DNA of 64,000 nucleotides from Pelosinus fermentans JBW45 (GTDB lineage Bacteria; Bacillota; Negativicutes; DSM-13327). The position numbers and the translations under genes were made by a program. The number at the start of each line of letters is the position of its first letter. The first letter of the stretch is position 1. Under the pieces are notes generated by a model that worked only from the letters and a program-made list of their open reading frames with translations, was not told the origin of the DNA and ran no database searches. Below, one piece after another: positions 24,628 to 33,678 of the stretch. The stretch is from contig NZ_CP010978.1 of assembly GCF_000271665.2 (NCBI RefSeq), forward strand, positions 466,501 through 530,500, in the 5' to 3' direction.

Positions 24628-27285
24628 TTATTTTGTTCCGTAATTTTCGCCTTTGCTGATGGCAGCTTGTGCTGCGGCTAAGCGGGCGATGGGGACTCTA
24701 TAGGGAGAGCAGCTGACAAAATCAAGACCAATTTGGTGGCAGAATTCGATGGAGCGAGCCTCGCCGCCATGTTCGCCACAAATACCAATTAGAATATCCG
24801 GTCTGGTTTTGCGCCCGCTTTCTACAGCAATTTCCATCAATTTTCCTACGCCTTTGCGATCGATGGTGATAAAGGGGTTATCGGGTAAGAGTTTCATATC
24901 TAAATAATCATTTAGGAATTTACCTTCCGCATCATCACGGCTAAATCCTAGGCAGGTTTGTGTTAAATCATTGGTACCAAAGCTAAAGAACTCTGCTGCT
25001 TCTGCTAATTCGCCAGCTAAGAGGGCTGCCCGCGGCAGTTCAATCATAGTACCGGATGTATAATGGAAGTTTACTTTATATTTTTCCATAGTATCTTTAG
25101 CAATTTTATCAATTTTCTCTTTGAAGAAATTCATTTCTGCGCTGCCGATGGTTAATGGAATTTCAATTTCAGGTAAGACTTTGTAACCTTCGGTGGTGAG
25201 TCGGGCAGCTGCATTGCAGATGGCTTGTATTTGCATTTCGTATATCTCTGGGAATGTAATGCCAAGGCGGCAGCCCCGATGCCCTAACATTGGATTGGAT
25301 TCATGGAGAGCGCGAACTTTTCTAAGTAGGGCTTCTTTTTGTGCTAGCAGTGTCATATTTTCCTGGGTAATTTGGAGGGTAGTCGTTTCAATCAGCAGTT
25401 CGTTCATACTTGGAAGGAACTCATGAAGTGGTGGGTCTAAGAGACGAATGCAGACGGGATAGCCTGTCATGACTTTTAAGATACCATAAAAGTCTTCTTC
25501 CTGCATTGGCAGTAAATGAGTTAAGGCGGTTTGGCGTTCTTCAAAGTTCTCTGCCAAAATCATTTGCTGTACATGTGGCAGCCGATCCTGACCCATAAAC
25601 ATGTGTTCAGTACGAGTTAATCCAATGCCCTTGGCACCGAACTCTAAGGCTTTTTGTGCATCTGTAGGATTGTCGGCATTGGCTCTAACTTCTAGTTTCT
25701 TATATTCATCGGCCCAATGTAATAGGGTTAGGTATTCCGTAGATAGTTCAGGATCTTTCATGGGGACAACGCCTGCGATGACCCGCCCTGTTGCGCCGTC
25801 AATGGAGATTAGATCTCCTTCTTTTATGATCGTTTCTCCAATTGTGAAGGTCTTAGTATGATAGTTGATTTTTACTGCTTCACAGCCGCATACGCAAGGT
25901 TTCCCCATACCGCGAGCTACTACTGCTGCATGGCTGGTCATGCCTCCCCGGCTGGTTAAGATACCTTGTGCGGCAATAATGCCATGAATATCGTCAGGAG
26001 TGGTTTCCGTTCGCACCAGCATCACTTTTTGTCCTTTTTTGCCCAGTTCTTCTGCATGATTGGCATCAAAGACGACGGCACCAGAAGCGGCACCGGGCGA
26101 GGCTGGTAAACCCGTAGCCATAATATCCAGTTTGGCGTTAGGGTCAATCTGGCGGTGAAGCAGCTGATCAAGCTGGCCCGGTTCGATCAATAACAGGGCT
26201 TCTTGTTTGCTGATCAAGCCTTCTGCCGCTAGATCATGAGCGATTTTAATACTTGCTTGGGCAGTACGTTTGCCATTTCTAGTTTGCAGTATATATAAAG
26301 TGCCCTTTTCAATGGTAAATTCAATATCTTGCACATTTTTATAATGTTTTTCTAAGATTTTAGCCGTCTTAGCAAACTGAGCATAGACTTGAGGCATTTC
26401 TGCCTCTAATTTTGCAATTGGCTGGGGAGTGCGAATGCCCGCTACGACGTCTTCCCCTTGGGCATTTGTTAAGTATTCTCCATATAACAGATTTTCACCA
26501 TTGGAAGGATTTCTGGTAAAAGCCACACCAGTACCGCAGTCATTGCCCATATTTCCAAATACCATAGACTGAATATTAACAGCAGTACCCAGGTCATGAT
26601 CAATCTTATTCAGATTGCGATAGATAAAGGCTCGTTCATTATTCCAAGAGCGAAACACCGCTTCAATGGATAAGAATAATTGTTCCATTGGATCTTCAGG
26701 GAATGCTGTGCCTGTTTTTTCTAATACGAGTTCTTTATAACTGTCGATTACTGCCCGCAAGGTATCTGCAGACATTTCTTGATCGAAGGTAACACCTTGC
26801 TTCTTTTTGTGCTGCGTCAAAAGCTGTTCAAATTCATATTTGTGAATTTCCAATACAACATCACCAAACATTTGGATAAAGCGGCGATAGGAATCATAAG
26901 CAAACACCAAATTGTTCGTACTTTTTGCTACCACTTGTACCGTTTTTTCGTTTAAGCCAAGGTTTAAGATGGTATCCATCATACCTGGCATTGAAAATAC
27001 AGCTCCAGAGCGAACGGAAACTAACAGGGGATTTGTTACATCCCCTAGCTTTTTACCAATGGTTTTTTCCAGATGAGCCAAATTCTCGCGCACCTCTTCT
27101 ATGATCTGACTTGGAAGCTTTTTGCCATTTTCATAGTATTCTTTGCAGGCGGCTGTGGTGATGGTCATACCTGGTGGTACTGGCAGACCAATATTGGTCA
27201 TTTCTGCCAGATTCGCTCCTTTTCCTCCTAAGAGTGAACGCATATCGGCGTTGCCTTGATCAAATAAATATACGAATTTTTTCAT
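24628..27285 (-). CDS. ppdK: Pyruvate, phosphate dikinase
   Basis: An 885-residue PpdK, which interconverts pyruvate, ATP and phosphate with PEP, AMP and pyrophosphate. The N-terminal LLGGKGANLAEMTNIGLPVPPG, the swivelling domain TSRGGMTSHAAVVARGMGKPCVCGC with its catalytic His and preceding regulatory Thr, and the C-terminal EIEIPLTIGSAEMNF and GTNDLTQTCLGFSRDDA stretches (in pieces) are present. It overlaps the stop of the regulatory protein gene by 4 bases (ATGA), so the two are translationally coupled. Transcribed with ccpN and PDRP. Confidence 0.97.
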   Translation of the reverse strand: MKKFVYLFDQGNADMRSLLGGKGANLAEMTNIGLPVPPGMTITTAACKEYYENGKKLPSQIIEEVRENLAHLEKTIGKKLGDVTNPLLVSVRSGAVFSMPGMMDTILNLGLNEKTVQVVAKSTNNLVFAYDSYRRFIQMFGDVVLEIHKYEFEQLLTQHKKKQGVTFDQEMSADTLRAVIDSYKELVLEKTGTAFPEDPMEQLFLSIEAVFRSWNNERAFIYRNLNKIDHDLGTAVNIQSMVFGNMGNDCGTGVAFTRNPSNGENLLYGEYLTNAQGEDVVAGIRTPQPIAKLEAEMPQVYAQFAKTAKILEKHYKNVQDIEFTIEKGTLYILQTRNGKRTAQASIKIAHDLAAEGLISKQEALLLIEPGQLDQLLHRQIDPNAKLDIMATGLPASPGAASGAVVFDANHAEELGKKGQKVMLVRTETTPDDIHGIIAAQGILTSRGGMTSHAAVVARGMGKPCVCGCEAVKINYHTKTFTIGETIIKEGDLISIDGATGRVIAGVVPMKDPELSTEYLTLLHWADEYKKLEVRANADNPTDAQKALEFGAKGIGLTRTEHMFMGQDRLPHVQQMILAENFEERQTALTHLLPMQEEDFYGILKVMTGYPVCIRLLDPPLHEFLPSMNELLIETTTLQITQENMTLLAQKEALLRKVRALHESNPMLGHRGCRLGITFPEIYEMQIQAICNAAARLTTEGYKVLPEIEIPLTIGSAEMNFFKEKIDKIAKDTMEKYKVNFHYTSGTMIELPRAALLAGELAEAAEFFSFGTNDLTQTCLGFSRDDAEGKFLNDYLDMKLLPDNPFITIDRKGVGKLMEIAVESGRKTRPDILIGICGEHGGEARSIEFCHQIGLDFVSCSPYRVPIARLAAAQAAISKGENYGTK

Positions 27286-28115
27286 TGTTCAACGACTCCT
27301 TTACGGTAAAAATCTAGAACTCTCTCAGCAGTTTCTTCTGTTGCTTTATTTGTAATGTCAATGACAGGGCAACCGACTTTGCGCATAATATCCTGGGCAT
27401 AATCGAGTTCTTCAATAATACGTTCTAAATTGGCATAGTTGCTGGAAGGCTGTAGTCCCATTGCTTTTAGCCGTTCTCTACGTATTTCAAATAATAAAGA
27501 CGGTTTGATGGTAAGTCCGACAATTTTATGAGCAGCCACCTGAAACAGTTCAGACGGCGGCGGAATTTCTTTTACTAAAGGTACATTAGCAGCTTTAATG
27601 CCTTTATGTGCCAGGTACATGCATAAAGGTGTCTTCGAGGCCCTTGATACACCTGTAATGACAATATCTGCTTGTAAGAGACCGCGGGGATCTTTTCCAT
27701 CATCAAATTTTACGGCAAATTCAATGGCTTCAATTTTCGTGTAGTAAGCTTGATCTATTTTGCGAATGAGGCCCGGTTCGTTGCGAGGGGACAAGCGAGT
27801 AACTGCTTGCAGACCATCGATGACAGGTCCCATAATATCGACATGTGTTATTCCTAAGGCGTGAGCTTTGGTTTCTAAAACCTCTTTTAAATCCGGACGA
27901 ACTATGGTATAGAAGATCGCTCCGTTTCTTTGGGCTGCTTTTTCTAATATGGCATCAATTTGTGCAGCGGATTTTAAATAAGGCTTGCGTTCAAGCTCAA
28001 TGTTCCCACCATTAAATTGACTAATCGCCGCTTTTACAACCAATTCTCCTGTTTCACCAATGGAGTCAGAAAGTATATATACAACGGGAACTTGGCTGTT
28101 ATGTAGAGTATTCAA
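27282..28115 (-). CDS. Pyruvate, phosphate dikinase regulatory protein (PDRP)
   Basis: About 277 residues. This bifunctional kinase/phosphorylase family switches PpdK off and on by ADP-dependent phosphorylation of the Thr next to the catalytic His. VVYILSDSIGETGELVVKAA at the start and the P-loop GVSRASKTPLCMYLAHKG are typical, as is the late VIDITNKATEETAERVL. The TTG start is chosen because AAGGAGG lies 6 bases upstream; longer in-frame starts run into the end of ccpN and lack family similarity. The direct link to ppdK supports the PpdK-type over the PEP synthase-type target. Confidence 0.93.
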   Translation of the reverse strand: MNTLHNSQVPVVYILSDSIGETGELVVKAAISQFNGGNIELERKPYLKSAAQIDAILEKAAQRNGAIFYTIVRPDLKEVLETKAHALGITHVDIMGPVIDGLQAVTRLSPRNEPGLIRKIDQAYYTKIEAIEFAVKFDDGKDPRGLLQADIVITGVSRASKTPLCMYLAHKGIKAANVPLVKEIPPPSELFQVAAHKIVGLTIKPSLLFEIRRERLKAMGLQPSSNYANLERIIEELDYAQDIMRKVGCPVIDITNKATEETAERVLDFYRKGVVEQ

Positions 28116-28152
28116 AGAGGGCCTCCTTCGTTTTGGGATTTTGAATAAACGA

Positions 28153-28788
28153 TTATTTTTCTGCCAATTGAACAAAAAGTCGTGTGATGTTGGTTTTGGT
28201 AAAACGACCAACTACCTGATATTTTGTGGTTTCACCTTCTTTTATGATTTTTACTACCGGCAGGGCGTCTACTTGGTGATATAAAAGCTTCTGAGCGGCT
28301 GACAACACCGATTCCTCTGGCGTTGTTAAGATGATTTTTGGCATTCGTGTCATGATAATATTGACGGGAAGATCGTTGTTATTTTTGCCTCCCATCGCTG
28401 CCTTTAACAGATCTTTTCGTGAAAGGGCTCCTTCTAAGAAATTGTCTTCGGATACTACGAAAATCGTTCCCACGTCTTCTGTAAATAAGGTAACGATAGC
28501 GTCATAGACGGTGCTGTTTTCTCTTACCACAATGGGCGAAGAAAGAGTATCGGCAATGAGAATGGCATCAAAAGACATGGTATTTAGCTGCTGCAGGTCG
28601 CGGCCTGTAAAATAATAGCCAACTTTCGGTTTCGCGCTGACAAGCTTGGACATCGTCAAAATAGCTAAATCAGAACGAAGAGCAGCCCGGCTGAGGTTTA
28701 GTTTTTCTGCAATTTGATTGCCGGTAATTGGACCGAGGGTTTGTATTATTTCTAGAATATTAGTCTGTCGTATGGTAAGTTGTATAAT
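28153..28788 (-). CDS. ccpN: CcpN-type repressor (helix-turn-helix plus two CBS domains), apparent ATT start
   Basis: About 211 residues when read from an ATT codon; Bacillus CcpN has nearly the same length. The winged helix is QTNILEIIQTLGPITGNQIAEKLNLSRAALRSDLAILTM in pieces, followed by GYYFTG and two CBS domains (about 75-200). No ATG, GTG or TTG exists in frame before the helix-turn-helix: the first is a TTG at 28659, which would remove the DNA-binding domain. GAAGGTGAT lies 3-4 bases before ATT. CcpN represses gluconeogenic genes; here it heads ccpN-PDRP-ppdK. A sequencing error is an alternative explanation. Confidence 0.85.
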   Translation of the reverse strand: MIQLTIRQTNILEIIQTLGPITGNQIAEKLNLSRAALRSDLAILTMSKLVSAKPKVGYYFTGRDLQQLNTMSFDAILIADTLSSPIVVRENSTVYDAIVTLFTEDVGTIFVVSEDNFLEGALSRKDLLKAAMGGKNNNDLPVNIIMTRMPKIILTTPEESVLSAAQKLLYHQVDALPVVKIIKEGETTKYQVVGRFTKTNITRLFVQLAEK

Positions 28789-28806
28789 AAAATCACCTTC
28801 TACATT

Positions 28807-28851
28807 ATATAGTGCGCACTATATGTGGAATTTATATTATATAGTATACTA
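28807..28851 (-). promoter_or_regulatory. Two palindromes in the ccpN promoter region
   Basis: ATATAGTGCGCACTATAT (28807-28824) and TAGTATACTA (28842-28851) are both perfect palindromes, lying on either side of a TATAAT-like -10 on the minus strand. They are likely operators, perhaps for CcpN itself, but the regulator is not proven. Confidence 0.5.
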
Positions 28852-29153
28852 CATTGATCCAATAATACCTGCTTATATATGCATAAAGTAAAATTTTTTT
28901 ATTAGGTGTTAGAAAGTTTACGTTTTATAGGTAAAAAAATATAGATATTACGAACCGCAGAGGCGCAGAGTGCGCTGAGGGGTGACCGGGAGTACTGGAG
29001 GCTAAGTCGATTTCTCTTTTATACAGGGGGAATATGCTTGGTCTTTTTATTTTTTATTTTAATGGGAGGAAAATAAACGGTCTATAAAATAGTCTTGCTC
29101 CATAAAGAATGATAAATGCAAGAAATTCATACTGTATGAGAAAGGGAAATAGA
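28852..29153. other. Intergenic stretch between ccpN and the ABC transporter
   Basis: This 302-base gap holds one half copy of the dispersed repeat (28951-28980, AACCGCAGAGGCGCAGAG) and AT-rich sequence. No gene, clear terminator or strong promoter was seen. Confidence 0.5.
28951..28980. repeat. Copy of the dispersed repeat (half)
   Basis: AACCGCAGAGGCGCAGAG followed by TGCGCTGAGG. It matches the left arm of the full copies and has no matching right arm nearby. Confidence 0.65.
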
Positions 29154-29792
29154 ATGATAAATGAGAGTATTGCATATCTATTACTCAATATTGATAAATA
29201 TTATGAAGCTGTCATTGTACACGTTGAGATTAGTCTGGCTGCGATTGCTGTCAGTTTCATGGTCGCCGTACCTTTAGGAATCTGGTGTTCAAAAAATGGC
29301 AGTGTATCCTATTCTGTGATTAACGCTTTTACCATTCTGCGCATTATACCCAGTTTGGCGGTACTTGTCATCGCCATGCCCATATTAGGTACGGGTTTTG
29401 TACCTGCTCTGTTCGCACTTACGTTACTGGCAATTCCGCCAATATTGATTAATACGTATTCGGGTTTTAGAAACATTGACCCCTCTGTGCTGGAATGTGC
29501 AGCAGGTATGGGGATGAATACTGAAAAGATTCTTTTTGGTATCGAAATTCCTTTAGCAATGCCTCTCATACTCACAGGATTGCGGACCTCTGCTACGGAG
29601 GTTATCGCTAGTGCCACATTAGCATCCTACATCGGTGCCGGCGGACTAGGCGATTTTATCTTTACTGGTATTGGAATGAATGATGCAAGGATATTATTGA
29701 TTGGAGGGATGTCAGTAGCATTGTTATCCGCTTTGACAGAGGTATCCTTAACAGCTGTGCAGCATATGGTTACGAAGTATCAACGGGATTAA
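29154..29792 (+). CDS. Osmoprotectant-type ABC transporter permease
   Basis: A 212-residue inner-membrane permease of the glycine betaine/choline/OpuC-type group, with five to six membrane segments and the EAA-like loop ECAAGMGMNTEKILFGIEIPLAMP. The ATG at 29154 is preferred because AAAGGGAAA lies just upstream; an ATG-less extension to 29109 lacks a site. It starts a four-gene operon ordered permease, binding protein, ATPase, permease, as in OpuC/OsmF systems. The substrate could be a betaine-like compound or a thiol such as ergothioneine; sequence alone does not decide. Confidence 0.9.
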   Translation: MINESIAYLLLNIDKYYEAVIVHVEISLAAIAVSFMVAVPLGIWCSKNGSVSYSVINAFTILRIIPSLAVLVIAMPILGTGFVPALFALTLLAIPPILINTYSGFRNIDPSVLECAAGMGMNTEKILFGIEIPLAMPLILTGLRTSATEVIASATLASYIGAGGLGDFIFTGIGMNDARILLIGGMSVALLSALTEVSLTAVQHMVTKYQRD

Positions 29793-29811
29793 AGCAATAG
29801 GAGAGTGGAAA

Positions 29812-30732
29812 ATGATTAAAAAGATATCGAGATTCGGAATGCTTTTGTTGTTATCCATGGCAGCCGTACTACTGGCTGTAGCTGGATGCAGCAGCAACTC
29901 CGCCAGTTTAGATCAAGCAAAAGAGAATAAGGTGACGATAAAAGTAGGCTCAAAGGATTTTACAGAATCCCTAATTTTAGGTGAGTTATATAGCTTGGCC
30001 TTGGAACATGCGGGCTATAAAGTTGAGCGCAAGTTAAACCTAGGCAGCGCGATTGTTCATAACTCGCTAATCAATGGTGATATTGATTTTTATCCTGAGT
30101 ACACGGGCACAGGTTTATTAACGGTATTAAAAGAAGCTCCTAAATTTGATTCGAAAGAAGTTTATCAGGAAGTTTCTGCTAAATATAAAGAGAAATTCAA
30201 ATTGATTTGGCTGGACCCTTCTGCCGCCAATGATTCCCAAGGTCTGGTGATGAGTAAAAGAGCAGCGGAGCAATATCAGATCCGTACGATTTCTGATTTG
30301 CAGAAACATGCAAGTCAAATCCGGTTTGCTTCCCAAGGTCAATTTGATGAGAGAGCAGATGGACTGCCAGCATTGGTCAAGGTATATGGTTCTTTTGATT
30401 TTAAAGATCGCAGGCTGTATGACAACGGTATTAAATATGATGTACTTCACAATGATAAGGCAGATCTGGCGGTAGCGTATACCACAGAAGGAGAGCTGAG
30501 CAAGGATGAATTTGTTGTATTGGAAGATGACAAGCATGTATGGCCGCCTTATAACGTTGCTCCTGTTATCAGGCAGGATGTGGTGGCGAAACACCCTGAG
30601 ATAAAGGATATCTTGAATAAAGTTACGGCAAAGTTGGATAACAAAGCGGTGATTACTCTAAATGCTGAGGTAGATATTAAGAAACGGGAATACAATGAGG
30701 TAGCAAAGGAGTTTTTTAATACAATCAAATAG
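29812..30732 (+). CDS. Osmoprotectant-type ABC transporter substrate-binding lipoprotein
   Basis: A 306-residue lipoprotein. A signal peptide of about 25 residues ends in the lipobox LAVAGC. The mature part begins with a Ser/Asn-rich linker, then VTIKVGSKDFTESLILGELYSLALE, and includes NSLINGDIDFYPEYTGTGLL, both typical of the OpuCC/OsmF/ProX-like family. It binds the substrate outside the membrane and delivers it to the two permeases. Confidence 0.92.
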   Translation: MIKKISRFGMLLLLSMAAVLLAVAGCSSNSASLDQAKENKVTIKVGSKDFTESLILGELYSLALEHAGYKVERKLNLGSAIVHNSLINGDIDFYPEYTGTGLLTVLKEAPKFDSKEVYQEVSAKYKEKFKLIWLDPSAANDSQGLVMSKRAAEQYQIRTISDLQKHASQIRFASQGQFDERADGLPALVKVYGSFDFKDRRLYDNGIKYDVLHNDKADLAVAYTTEGELSKDEFVVLEDDKHVWPPYNVAPVIRQDVVAKHPEIKDILNKVTAKLDNKAVITLNAEVDIKKREYNEVAKEFFNTIK

Positions 30733-30781
30733 ATTGGACTGCGGTGCCGAGACTTGGGAAACGAGAAAAGGAGGTAATAAA

Positions 30782-31759
30782 GTGGCTAGAACTGCAATTG
30801 AGTTTCGTAATGTAAGTAAGCAGTATGCCAATACGTCTCAATACGCTGTAGCAGGGGTCAATATGCGTATTAGCGAAGGAAGCTTTATTACTATTTTAGG
30901 AACTTCGGGATCTGGAAAGACGACTCTTCTAAAAATGGTGAACCGAATTTATGAGGCAACATCCGGGGAAATTTTGTATTTCGGAGAGCACATTAAAAAC
31001 TTAAAATTAGAAGAGTATCGACGTAAAATTGGGTATGTCATTCAGCAGGTTGGTTTATTTCCTCATATGACAGTTGAAGAAAATATTGGAGCCATCCCGC
31101 AAATTTTAAGATGGGATACAGATACAATTGCCAATCGGGTGAATGCGCTCTTAGAGCTGGTATGCCTTTCGCCCCGGGATTTTAAAAAGCGGTATCCAAG
31201 ACAATTATCGGGAGGGCAGCAGCAGCGAGTCGGTTTGGCCAGAGCGATGGCAGCTGATCCGGACATTATGTTAATGGATGAACCTTTTGGTGCGATTGAT
31301 GCCATCACGCGGCAGAATTTACAGGAGGAGTTAATTCGCATTCAAAGGAAGTTGAACAAAACCATATTATTTGTGACTCATGATGTTAGCGAAGCATTTA
31401 AGCTAGGGGATAAAGTGGTGATCATGCATGAGGGGACAATTCAGCAATTTGATACACCGTATGGGATTATTTCAAAACCGGCTAATGAATATGTTGCTCG
31501 CTTGATTGCAACGCAGGATATTGTGCAGCGATTAAAAGTACTAAAGGCACAATCGGTAATGCTGCCTGTTGATGCCCAGGTCAGTGATCGTGCTTTTCGT
31601 GTGGGTACAGAAGAATCCTTGCACAACATATTGACGTATTTTTTAGAACATGACCAAAATCATGTACTGGTAGAGGATGGTGGAAGAGGCGTGGTAGGAA
31701 AAATCACATGGGAGCAGCTTAAAGTTAGTACTAGGCAGGGTAAAATTTTATCTGCTTAA
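30782..31759 (+). CDS. Osmoprotectant-type ABC transporter ATPase
   Basis: A 325-residue ATPase. Walker A GTSGSGKTT (about residue 40), the signature LSGGQQQRVGLARA and Walker B IMLMDEPFGAID are intact; two degenerate CBS-like repeats follow in the last 80 residues (VMLPVDAQVSDRAF), as in OpuCA-type ATPases that sense ionic strength. The GTG start has AAAGGAGGT 7 bases upstream. Confidence 0.93.
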   Translation: MARTAIEFRNVSKQYANTSQYAVAGVNMRISEGSFITILGTSGSGKTTLLKMVNRIYEATSGEILYFGEHIKNLKLEEYRRKIGYVIQQVGLFPHMTVEENIGAIPQILRWDTDTIANRVNALLELVCLSPRDFKKRYPRQLSGGQQQRVGLARAMAADPDIMLMDEPFGAIDAITRQNLQEELIRIQRKLNKTILFVTHDVSEAFKLGDKVVIMHEGTIQQFDTPYGIISKPANEYVARLIATQDIVQRLKVLKAQSVMLPVDAQVSDRAFRVGTEESLHNILTYFLEHDQNHVLVEDGGRGVVGKITWEQLKVSTRQGKILSA

Positions 31760-31777
31760 TGAACAAGGTGGCTGAAT

Positions 31778-32425
31778 ATGATTACGTACCTAGTAAAATA
31801 TTATGATCAAATGTTGATACTGCTATTGGAGCATTTGTATTTGGTTTGTTTGAGTATGCTGATTTCTCTCTTATTGGCAGTACCAGTAGGATTGTTAATT
31901 GCAAGGTCAAAATGGCTGTCCACGGCTATATTATCTTTCTTTGGCGTTGTTTATTCCATACCCAGCTTAGCCTTGTTTTCTTTTTTGCTTCCGGCATTCG
32001 GATTGGGAAAGATGACTGCTATTGCCGTGTTAGTCATCTACAATCAATACATTTTGGTCAGGAATACAGTAACGGGCTTTCAGTCGATTGATGCTTCTAT
32101 TATTGAGGCCGGATATGGTATGGGACTTAGTGCCAGGTATATGTTTTTAAAAATACAGCTGCCTCTGGCCTTGCCGATTATTTTAGGCGGTATTCGTATT
32201 GCAACCGTTTCTACCATTGGTATTGCAACTATTGCAGCCGTGATTCATGCAGGGGGATTAGGCGTCCTGCTGTTTGATGGGTTACGGATGAATTATTTGC
32301 CGAAGATTCTCTGGGGGACGATTTTATCCTCTCTTTTGGCATACCTGGCCAATCATATTTTATTGTCATTTGAGACAAAAGCCATAGAAAGGGCCAGGGG
32401 CGAGTGCAGGGGAGATACGGCATAG
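31778..32425 (+). CDS. Osmoprotectant-type ABC transporter permease (second)
   Basis: A 215-residue permease, paralogue of the first gene of the operon. It shows five to six membrane segments and the coupling loop EAGYGMGLSARYMFLKIQLPLALP. It follows the ATPase by 18 bases and completes a heterodimeric permease. Confidence 0.9.
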   Translation: MITYLVKYYDQMLILLLEHLYLVCLSMLISLLLAVPVGLLIARSKWLSTAILSFFGVVYSIPSLALFSFLLPAFGLGKMTAIAVLVIYNQYILVRNTVTGFQSIDASIIEAGYGMGLSARYMFLKIQLPLALPIILGGIRIATVSTIGIATIAAVIHAGGLGVLLFDGLRMNYLPKILWGTILSSLLAYLANHILLSFETKAIERARGECRGDTA

Positions 32426-32521
32426 AAGGCTAGGAAATTATTTCTGTGAGTTATTTTGTGCCAGATATGATAGAATATTCATGAGATGCTACATCATGAT
32501 GTATTCGATTGGAGGGCTCAA

Positions 32522-33574
32522 ATGGTACATAGAATTATACTTCGCGTAGGAGTGGTTCTTGCTGCAATTGTTTGCATTGTTACTCTTTATGGGGTACCGT
32601 GTGCTCAGGCCGCTATGATTAGCACGAAGAGTGAAATCAGTATTGGCCGTGATGTGGGCAAGCAGCTTGAGAAAAAATATGGCGTGGTGGATGATCCGGC
32701 ACTGCAAGAACGGGTAACTAAAATAGGTATGAACATGGTAGCTGTTAGTGACCGAAAAGATTTACCCTATTCATTTAAAGTTTTAAACTCCAAAGATGTC
32801 AATGCTATGGCAGCACCTGGCGGGTTTATTTACATATTTAAGGGTTTAGTGGATCTGATGCCATCTGATGATGAATTAGCTGGTGTTATCGGACATGAAA
32901 TAGGACATGTGGTCAAACGGCATTCGGTAAAACAAATTGAAAAAAATCTACTGCTCAATATTGGTTTCATTGCAGTATTTGGCGATAAGGCTGCGATACT
33001 TCAGAATTTAGCCATGAATGCGATTATGGCCGGCTATAGCCGATCTGATGAGAGAGAAGCCGATTATCTGGGATATGTTCATTCTTCTAAGGCGGGCTAT
33101 AATCCCTATAGTATGAAAATGGGTTTGATGAAACTTTCCAGTTTAGAAAAAGGCTCGCAGAGTGATCTGTTTTCCGATCATCCTGAGAGTAAAGAGCGAA
33201 TTGCTCTGGTGCAAAACTTCCTGGATAAGGACAAAATCCATCCAAAGGCTCAATTAGCACCTGATGGCACATCGGGGCTGGTTGTAGATGGTGCTTGGCA
33301 GTTGCCGATGATCAGTGCGGAGTATGGCGGCTATAAGCCATTGTATCGAGCTTATTTTGTGGCTGGTTCCTTATATCGTATCAGCCAGTTAACAAACTAT
33401 AATCCGGATAAATATATTTTGGATTATGACGGGGAAAATGTCATTTTATTTTATGATGACATTCAGATTCTCACCATTACTCCTGAGGACGCTATGTTCC
33501 ATGGTATGAGTGTCATGGATCTGGCTGGTTCCCATGTTGACAAGTTAAAGGAATGGAATCCTAAAGCATTATAA
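32522..33574 (+). CDS. Secreted M48-family metalloprotease
   Basis: About 350 residues with an N-terminal signal peptide or anchor (about 1-28, ending near CAQAA). The zinc motif HEIGHVVKRH and the later DEREADYLG with the third ligand are present, as is DHPESKERI, all typical of M48B (BepA/LoiP-like) proteases. The C-terminal 90 residues are an extra domain of unknown role. The ATG has GGAGGG 5 bases upstream; an ATG 36 bases earlier is less likely. Likely acts on envelope proteins. Confidence 0.9.
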   Translation: MVHRIILRVGVVLAAIVCIVTLYGVPCAQAAMISTKSEISIGRDVGKQLEKKYGVVDDPALQERVTKIGMNMVAVSDRKDLPYSFKVLNSKDVNAMAAPGGFIYIFKGLVDLMPSDDELAGVIGHEIGHVVKRHSVKQIEKNLLLNIGFIAVFGDKAAILQNLAMNAIMAGYSRSDEREADYLGYVHSSKAGYNPYSMKMGLMKLSSLEKGSQSDLFSDHPESKERIALVQNFLDKDKIHPKAQLAPDGTSGLVVDGAWQLPMISAEYGGYKPLYRAYFVAGSLYRISQLTNYNPDKYILDYDGENVILFYDDIQILTITPEDAMFHGMSVMDLAGSHVDKLKEWNPKAL

Positions 33575-33621
33575 TTGTGAGTTACATTAAAGGGGCTGTC
33601 GCGCTAAGACAACCCTAAAAA

Positions 33622-33663
33622 ACAAAAGACGGCAACCAGCAGTAGCTGGAAGCCGTCTTTTGT
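33622..33663. terminator. Hairpin at the left end of the IS element
   Basis: ACAAAAGACGGC and GCCGTCTTTTGT form a long stem around a second CCAGC-AGTA-GCTGG stem. It can end transcription from the protease gene and shield the transposase from read-through. Confidence 0.75.
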
Positions 33664-33678
33664 TGTAAAATCAAGTTT

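Noticed and set aside
27282-28211. A longer start for the PDRP gene
   Set aside because: The added residues overlap ccpN and do not match the family; the TTG with AAGGAGG is better.
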